In this document: positions 12,481-24,915 of the stretch, one piece after another | Numbering within the stretch: the first letter of the stretch is position 1 | Layout of the letters: the number at the start of each line of letters is the position of its first letter | Source: Papaver somniferum | Lineage: Eukaryota > Streptophyta > Magnoliopsida > Ranunculales > Papaveraceae | NCBI RefSeq assembly: GCF_003573695.1 | Contig: NC_039359.1 | Coordinates: forward strand, 135,991,939 to 136,055,938 | Length of the DNA: 64,000 nucleotides | Direction: 5' to 3' | Program-made: the position numbers and the translations under genes | Notes under the pieces: generated by a model | The model's input: the letters and a program-made list of their open reading frames with translations, nothing else | The model's database searches: none | Told to the model about the DNA's origin: nothing

Positions 12481-13080
12481 TCCCCTTTTCAATGTGTAAT
12501 ACTAGCAATTAATATAAAGATTGATACAACATTGGTAGTTAGAACTAAGCTAACGATACAGTGCATTCATTTATGAATGTTGTTGGATTACTTTGATGAC
12601 ATTATGTAGTTGTTTGACTTTAAATTTTATTATGTGTTTATCATTTGGAGTTTTTGGACAGTGTATACTAGGGTTTTCATGCATAATGTAGGCATTAGGG
12701 GATAACCTGTAGACTTGGAATTTTTTTCAAGGTATTCAGTATTCGGACATAAGCATATATGAGAATTAAATAGCTCTGCACACTTAGATAATTTTTATAG
12801 ATCAATATTTGCATTAAAAACACATGGGACGATCCGCTCAGCAATGAACATGTACGGGAATTGGAACAATTCGTATGAATTGTTAAAACAACGGATTCAT
12901 AGTATTTTAATTTGTTATAATAATAGAATTTGTATCTGTGGAACAGGCTCATCAATGTAAGTCGTGTAAGGATTGAGATTCTATTTTGTAGACAGTCCTC
13001 TATTATAATAGATGAAGCAGGCTATATTGCTTCAGATTCAAGCAAATTGTTTCTTGTGATCAAAGCAAGTTCATGCACTA
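12481..13080. other. Unassigned spacer
   Basis: AT-rich sequence with no supported ORF or repeat on either strand. Probably decayed transposon DNA. Confidence 0.4.
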
Positions 13081-13971
13081 GTTTCAACGTTTAAGAATTA
13101 CTCTGATCCCGAGAAAGCTAAATTTCTCAACGTAGAATGATGTCAAAGAATGGAAACCAAGTAAGCATGTGAGAAGTTTTTTTTTATAATACAAAGAATA
13201 ATGTGCACCCACGTATCCGTCGATTAAAGAACCGGGCATAAAAGTTAGCTCACGGATAACAAAGTATGACTCGTGAACCATCAAGCAATGTTGGAGTTCA
13301 CCAGCACCCAAAAAAGACTAGTTCCCAAACTAAGAAAAGTGATTCGCAAACTCAAATATGTTTGAAGTGTCCGTGAACATACCCAAAAGTGTATAATTCG
13401 CGAACTAAAATATCAGTTCCTGAACAAAAGAGCAAATTCAAAAAAGTATCCATGAACACCTTGAAATTGCATAGTTTGCGAACTAAAAAATCAGTTTGTG
13501 AAAATGTACAATATAAAGTTTTGAGGCTTATATATCGCAGACATACTTTCTTAAACAATAAAAATTATTGTCAACCTCAAAAGTGATAAGACCTATGAAC
13601 ATCCAATGCTTGAGTTCATATGTCGAGTTTTGTCAAGTACATGCTTGAACCGAAAATTCTTCTTTGTGATTCGTCATATACTAAATACATACGACATTTT
13701 CTTAGAGGATAGAATAAGAAATAATGATCTAATTAGATAGTCAGTCTTTACATACCTTTGTTGCTGAAGTTCTCGCGGATGTCTTCGTTGTTCTTCAGTT
13801 TTCAATCTTTGATGATATTTGGTGATTTTTGATACTCAACTACCATGCTAGTCCTAGTCCGAGACTGATTTTAGTAGACTATAAATCAAGATATAGTTTG
13901 ATCATCTAACATTGACGATAAGATTGATATACTAATACTTGTGGGTTCAAACCGAGTGATGCTCTAACAGA
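13081..13971 (-). repeat. LTR-like family copy 4 (minus, upstream part only)
   Basis: On the minus strand it starts TGTTAGAGCATCACTCGG at 13971, the same start as copy 2. The following region carries variants of 'gttcgcgaact' (about 13255-13510). The TATA-containing and downstream parts are not found to the left. Confidence 0.55.
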
Positions 13972-15145
13972 GATCTTGATTTCGAAGAGTTGACACTTAA
14001 TGTTAGGTATTTTTGAAAAAGCGGGGGTCTAACAACCTCACCCAATATTTCTTTTAAGCAATCCGTATGGAAAAACTCCAATATAATTCCAAGAGAATCA
14101 ACTAGACAGACATACTCAATCAATGGAAATATATATAAGAGTTGTATCTCAATTTCTCAAATCAATCTGCAATCGAACAGATAGAAATCTGTGAGCCGGA
14201 TTAATATGAGAAATAACTTGGATGGTACCAAAGACCAATATCCAAGTGTCAATCAATTTATATCAACAACCAAAGGTTGTATTATCTAATTGATTGAACT
14301 ACGCACAACCTGTGATATTTCAATTATATAAACAAATATAATGCGGAAAAGAAATAATACAGACACCAGAAGTTTTGTTAACGAGGAAACCGCAAATGCA
14401 GAAAAAACCCCGAGACCTAGTCTAGATTTGAACACCACACTGTATTAAGCCGCTACAGACACTAGCCTACTCCAAATTAACTTCGGACTGGAATGTACTT
14501 GAGCCCTATACAATCTCACACTGATCAAGGTACAGTCGCGTTCCTTACGCCTCTGAATCCCAACAGGACTCTGCGCACTTGATTCCCTTAGCTGATCTCA
14601 CCCACAACTAAGAGTTGCTACGACCCAAAGTCGAAGACTTAATAAACCAATTTGTCTCACACAGAAAAGTCTATTGAATAGATAAATCTTTCTCCCACGG
14701 AATACCCACAAGTTTTCCGTCTTATGATAAATCAAGGTGAACATGAACCATTTGATACACCGGTCTTATATTCCCGAAGAACAGCCTAGAAATATCAATC
14801 ACCTCACAATAATCTTAATTGTATGGTAGCGAAACAAGATATTGTGAAATCACAAACGATGATACGAAGATATTTCTGACTAATTTTTATCTTGCCTATC
14901 GGAGATTAAATCTCGAGCAAATCTTAGAGAAGATAGTATTCAATACGATGGAATAAAGCAAGATCAGAACACGCATCTACAGATAAAATAGTTGGATTTG
15001 GCTTCACAATCCCAATGAAGTCTTCGAGTCGTTAACCTACAGGGTTTTGGAAAAAAACCTAAGGTTAAAGGAGAATCGACTCTAGTCGCAACTAATATCA
15101 CACAGGAGGTGCGGGGATTAGGTTTCCCAGTTACTAGAGTTCTCC

Positions 15146-15153
15146 CTTATATA
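15146..15153 (-). promoter_or_regulatory. Putative TATA box of LTR-like copy 5
   Basis: TATATAAG on the minus strand, in the same context as 6947-6954. Confidence 0.5.
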
Positions 15154-15627
15154 GTCTTCAAATCAGGGTTTGCAATCAATGTTACCATGGTAACAAAGCA
15201 TTCAATATTCGTCGTTAGATGAAAACCTGATTAGACTCAAGCTAATATCTTTCAACCGTTAGATCGAACTTAGTTTGTTACACACAAATGAAAAGTGACT
15301 TCATTTAGATATAGTAACCGTACCTAAATGTGTACACCTTGTTGGCTCAACAATAGCTAACTGAAGTTAGCCATATGAACACTTTCATATCAACCTTATT
15401 CATCTTAACCATAACTAGTTTAAATGACTCAAATGAAACTAATTCTAGAGTTGTTCAATTGTTTATATTCTCATAGAAGTATAAAAGACACAATTGAAGC
15501 AAAATCGATTTTGATTCACCCGAATCAATTCATGAACATTATAGCCACGGTTTGCAAAAGATTGCATTTCTGAATATATAAATGTATTAGTTCATGAACA
15601 AACCGATATTAGAACATAACCTACTCA

Positions 15628-15820
15628 AGTATGCAAACGGGTACGCATACCTAAGTGGCCGGACTTAGTTTGGATTCGCCAGTATGCGAACGGGTACGCA
15701 TACCTCCAAACTCGGTTGAATTTCCGGACATGAACTTTACGCCAGTACGCATACGGGTATGCATACTAAGTTCCCGGACTTCCATTAAACCAACCAGTAC
15801 GCCTACTGGTATGCATACTA
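15628..15820. repeat. Four copies of a 24-bp near-palindrome
   Basis: AGTATGCGAACGGGTACGCA-type units at about 15628, 15680, 15743 and 15796, each ending CATAC, separated by about 30 bp of differing sequence. Each unit is close to self-complementary (GTATGC...GCATAC). Confidence 0.85.
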
Positions 15821-16289
15821 TGGTTCCCGGAGTTGGAATAACATGCAACAGTTAGCTATATCCAATCATGGTTAATTGTTCTAAACTCCCATTTCAATCA
15901 TTGAAACATTCTTAGAAGACGACAATAGCTGTATCACACAAACTATTAGCTTCAAAGCAATTTTCAAATGATCGAATGATCAATATGAAACATTCCGAGT
16001 TTACATCAAATGATTGTCTCATACAAATCATGTAAGAAGTTACCAGGCGATTTTCACATGATCATCTTTTGACTTTCGTCAAGAATATAAGATGAAGTTG
16101 GTTACAGCAAAAGCTTGCCAACACATATTTCGAGAAATATGTAAGCGAGTTAAACACATCTCGAAATATCAAATGTGTATAATCGAAGTCTATATGGTTA
16201 TACGACTTTTGTCTCAAATAGGAGATAGAGTAGAACTGTTAGCCACAAGACATAACACTGAGTTAGGGTTGATAGGAGTATGCTGAAAA

Positions 16290-16905
16290 ATTACTTGGCA
16301 CCTATATTTCCAAATATGCCACAAAGTTGTTGTAATACCATGGATTGAGGGGAAATCTGAACTGAAATTAATAATTGAATTTGGAGAAGACCAAGAAGCA
16401 AACCAATCATGAAGAGTAAGATATTGTTCAAGATAGATGTAATGTTGAGGCAGACAAGCATTCCAAATAGCCTTGGCAAAGGGGCAAGTGAAAAACAGAT
16501 GGTTAACATCTTCAATCTAATTAGTAGTACACAGCACACAAAGTAACATCATTCGTAGCAGCAGAATGTCTTAAATTGTTTTTGACAGGGAGAGCATTAT
16601 GTATAAGCTTCCATAAGAAAAACTGCAATTTACAAGGAACCTTTAACTTCCAAAATTTCAACCAAAAAGAGGTATGAAGATGGTGTTGAAGGTTAAGTAA
16701 GACTGCATAAATGGTGATAAGTAGAAGCTGTAGTGAAATTACCAGTTTAAGTAAGTGGCCACAGTAAGAGATCATCCTTTTGCAGATCAATTGGAATGGT
16801 TAAAATATAGCTCACCTGAGTAGGGGTAAAAAGTTGACGTAAAAGTGGTATATTCCACAATTTGAATCTGAGTTGATAAGTTGATTCACCCACTGAACAT
16901 CATTT
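16290..16905 (-). mobile_element. LINE remnant, zinc-binding RT-associated domain (zf-RVT)
   Basis: Two frames on the minus strand together give the C-terminal part of an L1-type LINE. Upstream is 'FWKLKVPCKLQFFLWKL' and 'HNALPVKNNL', then in another frame 'EDVNHLFFTCPFAKAIW' and 'GITTTLWHIWKYR'. This order matches the zinc-binding domain that follows reverse transcriptase in plant LINEs. At least one frameshift and stop separate the parts; the reverse transcriptase core is absent. Its 3' end lies about 470 bp from the cereblon stop codon. Confidence 0.82.
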
Positions 16906-16962
16906 GTGTTTAGATCATTCCACTTATACTAAGCAGTAGTTTCACTGGGTATCCAGTTGTGT

Positions 16963-17080
16963 TTCCATATATTGATTGAAGTTCCAATTCCAACTTGCAG
17001 AGAATGCTAACTTAAGGTTATTTCCATATATTGATTGAAATTCCAATTCCAACTTGCAGAGAATCACTAACTTAAGGTTA
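16963..17080. repeat. 59-bp tandem duplication
   Basis: 'ttccatatattgattgaa' plus the following 40 bases (16963-17020) is repeated at 17022-17080 with a few changes. It lies just downstream of the cereblon gene. Confidence 0.9.
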
Positions 17081-17373
17081 ATACAGTGAAGAGAATGATT
17101 GATGTTGTGTTTACTTGAAGAGAAACGCTTAATACAGTGAAGTGAATTCTAACGTTCTTACATAAAAGTGTACAACAAACAGCCTAAATAACAACTAGAC
17201 AATATGACCATCATCCACTATGTACGAGCAGTAAAACAGTCAAGTTGTAACAAAAATCAAAATTTTGGGCCCTGACAATGTTGTGGCTCCAGGCAATAGC
17301 CTAGCTGGCCTGGTGTACAAGACGGCTCTGATAATACGAGAAAGATAGCCCTTCTGTGGAGAACTGTTACGGT
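17081..17373 (-). other. Probable 3' UTR and flank of the cereblon gene
   Basis: No coding signal. The minus strand reads straight on from the stop codon, so the 3' UTR should lie here. I could not fix a poly(A) signal. Confidence 0.4.
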
Positions 17374-20300
17374 TCACTTAACATCATCTGCAACTTGGGA
17401 ACTTCGGATCCCCCAAAATGATTTTGGCTTCAGCTTCGTGTCTATGGCTGTAAAAAGCCAGCCCATCTGTGTTTCGCACATGGCACAGTTAGTTATTGTC
17501 CATGCATACCTATATCCAGGAGACAGAAAATGATGAACGTTAATTCTACAGAAAACCAATTTAATGTTAAGTGACAAATGATGGTTATAAATTAAGCAAC
17601 TATCCATACATAGTACCATATGAACCAATCTAATTAAGAGTATAATATCCACACAAAAATTATGAGCAGTGTAATAGTCGGAAACACCTTTTGACACAAT
17701 ATATTAACCAAAATAACACCATTTATAATTTAACTTGTTGTAGTTAGGAAATTGATTCATCTTCCTGTTTTCACTGCCTTTATCTATCTGCCTTGTATAT
17801 ATTTAGCTGGAGAATTTCTAAGCTTTACTAACACTTTTGTCCTTTCAAAAACAGAAAGTACAGGGACATTTAGTGACTTCAGGAAAGTTAAAACTCATAC
17901 CCAGGAAACCAGCTATACTCTTTAACAGCAGGCCCAACAAGTGCTAGTCCATTTGCTTTGTATAGAGTCATAACCTCATGCACAAAACCATTGGGATTCA
18001 CGTAAGCACCAAGAGGTCCATCACTGGACATGACCAGTGTATCACTCCGCCTTGCAATTTCGGTCTACAAGAAAGAAAAAAATAGTGGTACTAAATATTA
18101 CACAAACTTGAAATTTGTAACAAAACCATTTGCATTAGAACATTTTCTTTTCCCATCCTTCTGGTAGGTACCTTAGAGCAATTTTCCAGGTAAATCAAAG
18201 TTACAAACCTGGCAAGTTTTGCAGCAGACACGATCAAAACATCCAAGTAACTCGATTTCTCGTCGCAATCTGTATGAAATTCCATCAATCTCTAGCAGCT
18301 CTTGCCTAGTAGATTCTGATACAGGAAGTTTGCTTGCAATATGAAATGACAAAAGATCAGGTGTCTTTACAAGATCATCCATATTTGGGGAACCAACTAT
18401 CTCCTTCCACATATCTGCATAATCTCATCAAGAATTTACCATCATTGAAATGAAATGCACAGTCTTCGTGCAACGAACTTTACAATTAAGAGAATAGTTC
18501 ATGTGCACAGCAACAAGTTAGTTCTCAGCTACATTGGAGGTGCTGGATGCGAGACGATTAGCTTGTTTGTTTGTTTTTTCCATTCTAAGTCGCCACTGTT
18601 ACTTCTACTATAACCCCATAATAATACGAAAATTGCTAAAGGAACAGAAGTTTATGCGTGCAGGTGGTATCTCTTTTTACAGGTCTTCAAGTAAAAAACT
18701 AAAAATCATGTTACCTGCAGCTTTCTGAGCAAGATAATAAGAATCATACATCCTGAAAACCCAATGCGGCAAGTAAAACCTTGAAGTTCTTTGCTTTGAA
18801 GAAGGTGCCCACGCCTGTTTTCCAGCAAAAGATTGATTCATTGAGCCAACACCATCACTGGCTTTCTCGGTCAATTTGTCAAGCATACTGTAGTCTGACG
18901 TCCCTGCAGGCTCGTCCAGGGAAGATATTCCCAACTGGTAACCATGATCGTACCTTCCAGATTCAGAATCATTGTTTGTCAGTTCATTAAGCCTGTCATA
19001 CCCTTGACTTGAAGTTGAGGCTATTAAAGTCTGGTGTAATCTCAACTCTGCTGGTGAAAGATCACTCCCAAAGCTTGCTTCCGACATAGTTTCTGAATCA
19101 TTATCCTCAGCTCCGTGTCCATATTTACTAGCATGTGAAGCAAGAGGCACGGACTGTGAGAATGTATACGTGTTAGTCACTGATGCCAGCTGTCCAAAAG
19201 CATCCCTTGGGGTCCTCAGTGGCAAATCTTCTTGGATGATCTGGATCTCTGCACAAGGCTGACAAGTGCATATAGATTAGTTTCCTCGGTCATGAAAGCA
19301 AAACAAAAGTTTATAAACTAATCCACATATTTCACTAAAACATCAAACAAGTCTTACAGCTCCTTCAACATCGATCCAAGTACGTCTTATATGAAATCGC
19401 TGCTGTCCACGAGTAACCACATTCAGAGAACCATCCTCCAATCGCCGACATTGCCGAATCTATAAAATGAATCTAATAGAATGAGCTTATTATGGAAGGA
19501 TAATATATGTGAATGATAGGTTCATTGAAGATTTAGCGTCCTTCCTTATAATAAGTATAGTGTGTTTCGACTGTTACAACTACATGATACGAGATGACCA
19601 CTATAGCAACAGTTACAAATTTCAATTTACTATCTGATATTCTGAATCTAAGTTTTATCGTGTTTGGAGGATTATAACCACAAGGTCCACAACTAACCAG
19701 AACGCCTACATGAACATGATATCTTGATAGGGCCCTGTCATGGAGTAATAAGACAAACCTACTTAAAAACCTGAACAGAGGTGATGTATGTCATGGATAT
19801 TACACATTGCAATTATATATATACTCCAAAAGAAAAAAACTAAACCGGAAATTGTAGCTTCGAAGCTCCTTTGTAGTTTTCGTTTTACATATGTTGTTGC
19901 TGGTATGATAGATGAAGTAACTAACTAGACATTAATATCATGACTACTCCCCAAAATCAACAGGAATAGCACTCATGGGGCCCACTTTATTCAAAGTTTC
20001 CACAAGTCCATGAACTTACAACAGCAAGCCTGTCTTAACTTCACTATCTTGAGACAATACGTGCTTTTTAATAACATTGAGGAAATCGGGAAAAAAAAAT
20101 ATTGGTTGATAACAATCATAACTATTAATGAATGCCTACAGGTCCTCCTAAACCTTGGAGACGAAAACCGAAAGCGGCAAAAGAAACCATACCTCTGCCG
20201 TTGTCCCAACCTTTGCGCAGCATAACCTATAATCATCAGGATGTCTATGAACACGAATCTGCACCAATTTCACAAGGAATTAATTTTGCTCATAAAAAAG

Positions 20301-21659
20301 AAAAATGGCTGGTTACCAACGTTTGAGAGGTATGGCACATACCACACCTATTGTATGGGAAGCTTCAACTTGGTTCAATGCCTTCTCCACGGCAGCTTTA
20401 AACCTGGGTTGAATAACTCTCAGAGGAAGGGTTGCCTCGGGGAACAAAACAACACCTGGGAGAAAAATGGGAAAATGAATAATCTAAACCGTAATAGACT
20501 CAAACATAGGTTGACAGAAGGTGCTAAAGACAACAAATTATTTACAGTTTAGCTTAGACATATTAGAAGGTATATGATACAAACAGTGCATCAACTTAGA
20601 AAATCCAAAATGAGGTCAGTACAATCTCCAAACGTTTCAATTAATTTTGACTTAAACCAGTTATTTCAAAGCAAGAGACCAAAACAAGGCCTCTAAACAT
20701 ACACCCAGAGAAGTTCATGCCTCACTAACAGTGAGGTACATGTTTGATCTATGTGAAGGAGACCCATTATTAGTTTTAAGACTAAGGTGAGGCATACCTC
20801 TTTTTTCTCTAACACTTGTTATTTAAAAAAATAAAAACTAATTTTCATAATTAAGCGGATAATTACCTTCAAGATAGAACATCGGCACACTCAAAATAGC
20901 ACCACCATCTAAGAAAGAAACTCTATGCTGTGTGTCCTCAACCTCTGGTGCATATAAGCGAATCAACATATAAGAATAAAAAACTCACTCTAAGTCAAAA
21001 GAATATATTGTACAAGAATTTGTCAAGGTCCTCATATACCTACCACCAAGATAAGTATGCATGGAAGCCAAACTCACGTCATAGGTAAATCCACCTATAT
21101 CCCCTGCCCCTCCATCATCTTCCCTATCACTGTCACAAAGCATACACAACACAATCAGTTCTCAAACCATACTCTAAATTTCATCATCATGACATAATAA
21201 AGCAAGAATTAACAATTAAGAGCTAAGCTAGTTGAAAATTTATTTAATCACCATGATAAGTGGATCAAATTTCTGCAGAAGGTCATTTCTACAAAGTGCA
21301 GAAATCAAAATCACTGCAAAAATTGACCCAATTTGTTACTAGCTTCAGCTAATTAATAATCACCATCAATAATTGGCACATAAATTCTAAAATTCATCCC
21401 CAGCTTCAAATTAATCACCACTGTGGCTCTAACTAGGGTTTTGTTTTGAAAACCCTAAATCTGAAATGAATGAAGATGAGAATTAAGAAATCAAAATTGA
21501 AAGAAAAATGTCTGTCACTTACATGGTAATATGAGCATCTTCATCAGAGGAATGATCTTCAACTTCTTCGATTTCTAATTCTTCCATATCAAGCTGTCTT
21601 ATCATCTCCATTTGAAGTCTTTCATTTTCTAAGATCCTTTGATTGTTGATGCTCTCCAT
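17374..21659 (-). CDS. CRBN: Cereblon-like protein, 10 exons (LON-like plus CULT domain)
   Basis: Exons in transcript order: 21659-21523, 21129-21044, 20944-20867, 20455-20343, 20258-20193, 19459-19358, 19258-18715, 18414-18209, 18064-17901, 17509-17374. They sum to 1632 bp (543 residues plus stop), all introns are GT-AG and phases agree. The start is MESINNQRILENE, followed by an acidic stretch. Exons 3-7 encode the LON-like N-domain ('PMFYLEGVVLFPEATLPLRV', then 'GVVIRVHRHPDDYRL'). Exon 7 also has a Ser-rich insert and 'WVFRMYDSYYLAQKAA'. Exons 8-10 encode the CULT domain: Cys pairs CKTC and CAMC for zinc, and the three tryptophans of the ligand pocket in YSWFPGYAWT and QMGWLF. In other eukaryotes cereblon is a substrate receptor of the CUL4-DDB1 ubiquitin ligase; I infer the same here. 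No lesion seen. Confidence 0.94.
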
Positions 21660-21929
21660 TTACCTTTATATGTCTCTGTGAATTTATGAGAGATACAAAG
21701 AGAGCGAGTTTAATGAGTGAAGAAGGTTTCCTCCTCTTTGATGCTGGATGTACCCGCCATGTACAGTATCGATGTTGGAAGCTTGGTACCACAAAGACAA
21801 GTTTAGGAATGTCGTGGAACATGATACCGAGGGGCCTACTTGTGCAAGGGTTTTTACTTTTCTCGGTTCACTTCAGACTTGTTCCCAACCCTACCCCCGT
21901 ATGCCATACAGACCCTAGAGTTACACCAT
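21660..21929 (-). promoter_or_regulatory. Upstream region of the cereblon gene
   Basis: The 270 bp between the ATG and the foldback element must hold the 5' UTR and the proximal promoter. I see no clear TATA box in minus orientation. Confidence 0.35.
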
Positions 21930-22146
21930 GTTTGTTTACACCTAACTCATCTGAGTCGTCTGGATATCGTTCAATATGTTTGTTTTGAGTCATATCTGAT
22001 TCTAACGGTTCCGAGTCTGGGATTAGGTCTGAGTCAGAGGTTGAGTCAGATCTTACTTAAAATAGAAAACAAACGGTCTGACTGCTGACTCGGTGCAAGT
22101 CAGGGATTCACTTAGACCCAGACCCCGAGTCAGCTGCAAACAAACA
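21930..22146. mobile_element. Foldback / MITE-like element
   Basis: The ends are inversely related: GTTTGTTTACACCTAACTC on the left and, on the opposite strand of the right end, GTTTGTTTGCAGCTGACTC. Inside, several GAGTC/GACTC words also pair inversely, as in a fold-back MITE. No clear target duplication, so the superfamily is open (hAT-like is possible). It lies 270 bp upstream of the cereblon ATG. Confidence 0.45.
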
Positions 22147-22619
22147 AATAAGGTCTTACACACTTAGGCTCGCTGCCCTTGTCACTATTGGGGTCTGGTC
22201 TGCGAGACAGACCGTAGAGCATTTCCTATGGGGTTTTGCAAATTTTGAAATTTGGTTAGTGGAGTTTCCACTATTGCAAAATGTAATTGGCGGCATACAA
22301 AGAAGGGCGGAGCTAAAGTAAAATTATACAGGTTTTGTAAATATATTGGCGTTTGAGCCTCAGCCGCGGGTTATCAAGCTCCAACTGCTGGCGGTCGATG
22401 CCTAGACGCCAACAACTAGTTTGGTACGGTAAAAAAACGTCTAGATTCTCTCCATCAAAACTTATTTTCATTTTAAAACACTCAACTCACACCAAAATTC
22501 ACTTCTCTTAAATTTTCTTTACTAAATATTTTCTAGTTTTTATTCTAGTGTCTTTGCACTAGCAATATTTCTTATAAGTTGCAAATCTAGACTAGAGTTA
22601 TGCCAACCCTTCCACAATT
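22147..22619. other. Unassigned intergenic sequence
   Basis: No supported ORF, RNA or repeat seen. Confidence 0.4.
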
Positions 22620-24480
22620 GTCACCCATCTTCCTCTGATCAGGTCTGACCACTCTCCGATCCTCCTCTCATCCAAACCCTATGATTCTACTAGTTGTATT
22701 CCTTATAAGTTTTTACTCTGTAGTTGGATTGCACGGAAGCTCTAAAGATTATTTAGGAATGCTGGAAACAACCGGCCACAAAACCAACACCCTTTAGAGT
22801 TTTTATTAAATTTAAACGAGAAACAACTTTCTAAGTGGAACATAAAAGTGTTTGGGAAAATTCAGATTAATATCAAATCTTCCTTATAATCTATAAACCT
22901 TCTTCGTCAAAGTAATGTCGATGGGAAATTGGATCAAACCATCCAAACCCAAATAGAAGAGCTAGAAACTTATTATGATCCTGAGGAGAAACTTTGGAGG
23001 GATAAATGTAAAGAGAATTGCTTGATATTTGGAGATAAAGCACTATTTTGTTTCACTCTTGTACTTTGAATTGGAGAAGAAGAAATAGGATCTTGGATGT
23101 TACTGACCATACTAGAGTTACTCATACGCAACATAAGGGATATTTCAAAAAAAAATCCATGAACACTTAAAAGCAATTTCTAACGAGAATCATCCTCTTA
23201 ACCATTGCCATGTTATTGATTTGTTTAACGTGTAAGTTACCCTTGAGGAAAAAAATACTCTAATCGTTGTTCCTTCTTGTGCTGAAATAACCAAAGTGGT
23301 TCTGTCCGCGGTCACTAGTAAATTTCCCTGACCTGACGGTTTCAATGCGAAATTCTTCTCTCACCAATGGCCTATTATTGGCAGGAGGATAGTGTAAATG
23401 ATTCAACATTTTTTTGCTCTAAACACTTATTGAAAGAAATCAATACTACTTTTCTAGCTATCATCCCTAAAATTCAAAACCTGACTACTCCGGCAGAGTT
23501 GAAAACCACTAGTTTATGTAACACAACATATAAGGTACTATCTAAAATCTCAGCTAACAGACTTAAGCCTATTATCTCTAGAATTATATCGCCCTTTCTA
23601 TTAACATCATGCCAAATTGCAAATTTTCTAATAAAATTTTTATGGCACAAGAAGTAGTTCACACTATGAAGAAATACAAAGGTAAGAAAGGTCTTTGATA
23701 GAGTAAGATGGACCTATCTTATAGAACTTATGAAGAAGTTAGGTTTTTCGGATAATTGGTGTATTCTAATCCCTTAATGTATTAGTACCCATTTTATTGC
23801 AGTCCTATGCAATGTACCTCGTGGTAAGTTTTTCAAACACAACCTTCGCATTTGTCAACAAGATCTGTTATCCCCTTATATTTTCCTCCCAATTATGAAG
23901 GGATTATACCATACTTCTTCATCACGAAGAAGCAAATGGCTAGTTTCGTGGCATTAACGTAGGTAAAGACAACATCCATATATCCATCTTCTTTTCCACG
24001 ATGATTGTACCATCCAAAGCATCCTTATAGTTAATGCTAAAAATATCTCAGAAATCCCAAATTCCTTTAGTCTTAACTCGGGTCTGCTAATTAATTTTTA
24101 AAATCAGGTATTTTTCGAAATAAATTTGGTAAAATGATCATCAAAATCCCTAAAGTTCAAAAGATTAACATTACTGATAAATACTTAGGATCTCCCTTAT
24201 TCATTGGAGCGTCAGATTAAGTGTTTTGATTCAATGATTGCCAGATTTAGGTGTAGACTCAAAAATATAGAGATACGAAACTCTCTCTGGCTGCATGAAC
24301 TGTATTCATTAAATCCATTTTGGAAGCTCTCCCCATTTACCAGATGGAGTGTTTTAAGATTCCAACAGATGTTACCAACCAACTCATTTCCCTCCATATA
24401 GATTTCTGGTCGGGGAAGAAGGAAGGTAAAAAAGGTTTATATCAAGCTTGGTTATTTCTCTGAAAATCAACAAACTTACT
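22620..24480 (+). mobile_element. LINE (L1-type) remnant with reverse transcriptase fragments
   Basis: Broken frames on the plus strand give the usual LINE order: 'EKQLSKWNIKVFGKIQ' linker, 'EEKLWRDKCKENCLIFGDK', then reverse transcriptase phrases 'PDGFNAKFF', 'LKEINTTFLAIIPKIQN', 'LCNTTYKVLSKISANRLK' and 'VRWTYLIELMKKLGFSDNW', then 'LRIRQGDPLSPYIF'-like sequence. Many stops and frameshifts occur and the FADD catalytic box is not intact. It is clearly dead and older than the LTR elements. It precedes the element at 24560 on the same strand. Confidence 0.85.
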
Positions 24481-24559
24481 GGGCTTAGAATTTCAATAAT
24501 TAGATGCTAAAAAGTTGGTTAAACTTGAAGGTTGACACATGAAATTTGTTGGCCTTTAT

Positions 24560-24886
24560 TGATGCCTAATGACAAGCACATATGTGCTACATTTTATACC
24601 CATATTTATATTAGCTAGGACTCGTTATTTTGGCTAATAACACCTTTTTAGTGCTTCTGTAGAAAGTACAACCAAATTCTGCTCTTCCAGAGGATAAACG
24701 TCTAAAGTAGAAGCTGAATAGCGTTTGCGACTAAAACAACCTAAATGTTAGTCAAGGGCCAAGGCTCCAAAGAAATAGGGCTCGACTTAAATGCTTTTGT
24801 GAATCAGACCACCTAAGGGACATATCATCAAGATGGTGGACGACGTGTCCAATTCTCCTCCACGTTAATTTTGTATTCTTATCACA
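24560..24886 (+). repeat. Putative 5' LTR (short or internally deleted)
   Basis: Starts TGATGCCTAATGACAAGC and ends TATCACA, 11 bp before the primer site. 'acatatgtgctacattttat' resembles the LTR starts of Athila-type elements as I recall them. There is no second copy to confirm the limits. Confidence 0.42.
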
Positions 24887-24897
24887 AACAAGGGTCT

Positions 24898-24915
24898 TGG
24901 CACCGCTGCCGGGGA
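24898..24915 (+). promoter_or_regulatory. Primer binding site, tRNA-Asp-like
   Basis: TGGCACCGCTGCCGGGGA closely matches the Athila-type primer site and is better preserved than the one at 759. Confidence 0.7.

Larger units (their letters stand above)
13985..16280 (-). repeat. LTR-like family copy 5 (minus orientation)
   Basis: Inverted match of copy 1 from about 14013 to 15651, including the TATA box, 'gtatattaagccgctaca'-type phrase and the 'agcgggggtctaacaacc' end. To the right it extends into the full upstream region with a four-copy palindromic repeat and further unique sequence to about 16280. The right limit is uncertain. Confidence 0.7.

Noticed and set aside
15628..15820. Regular spaced palindromes considered as a CRISPR-like array
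   Set aside because: Only four units inside a plant LTR-like repeat; CRISPR arrays are not expected in a plant nuclear genome.
18091..18288. Minus-strand frame at the exon 8 end of cereblon
   Set aside because: Out-of-frame reading through the splice donor at 18208; the spliced model explains the region.
20010..20552. Plus-strand frames over the cereblon introns and exons 4-5
   Set aside because: Opposite to a well-supported gene; no own signature.
20717..20810. Small inverted repeat (catgcctcac ... gtgaggcatac) in cereblon intron 3
   Set aside because: Too short and without target duplication to call a MITE.
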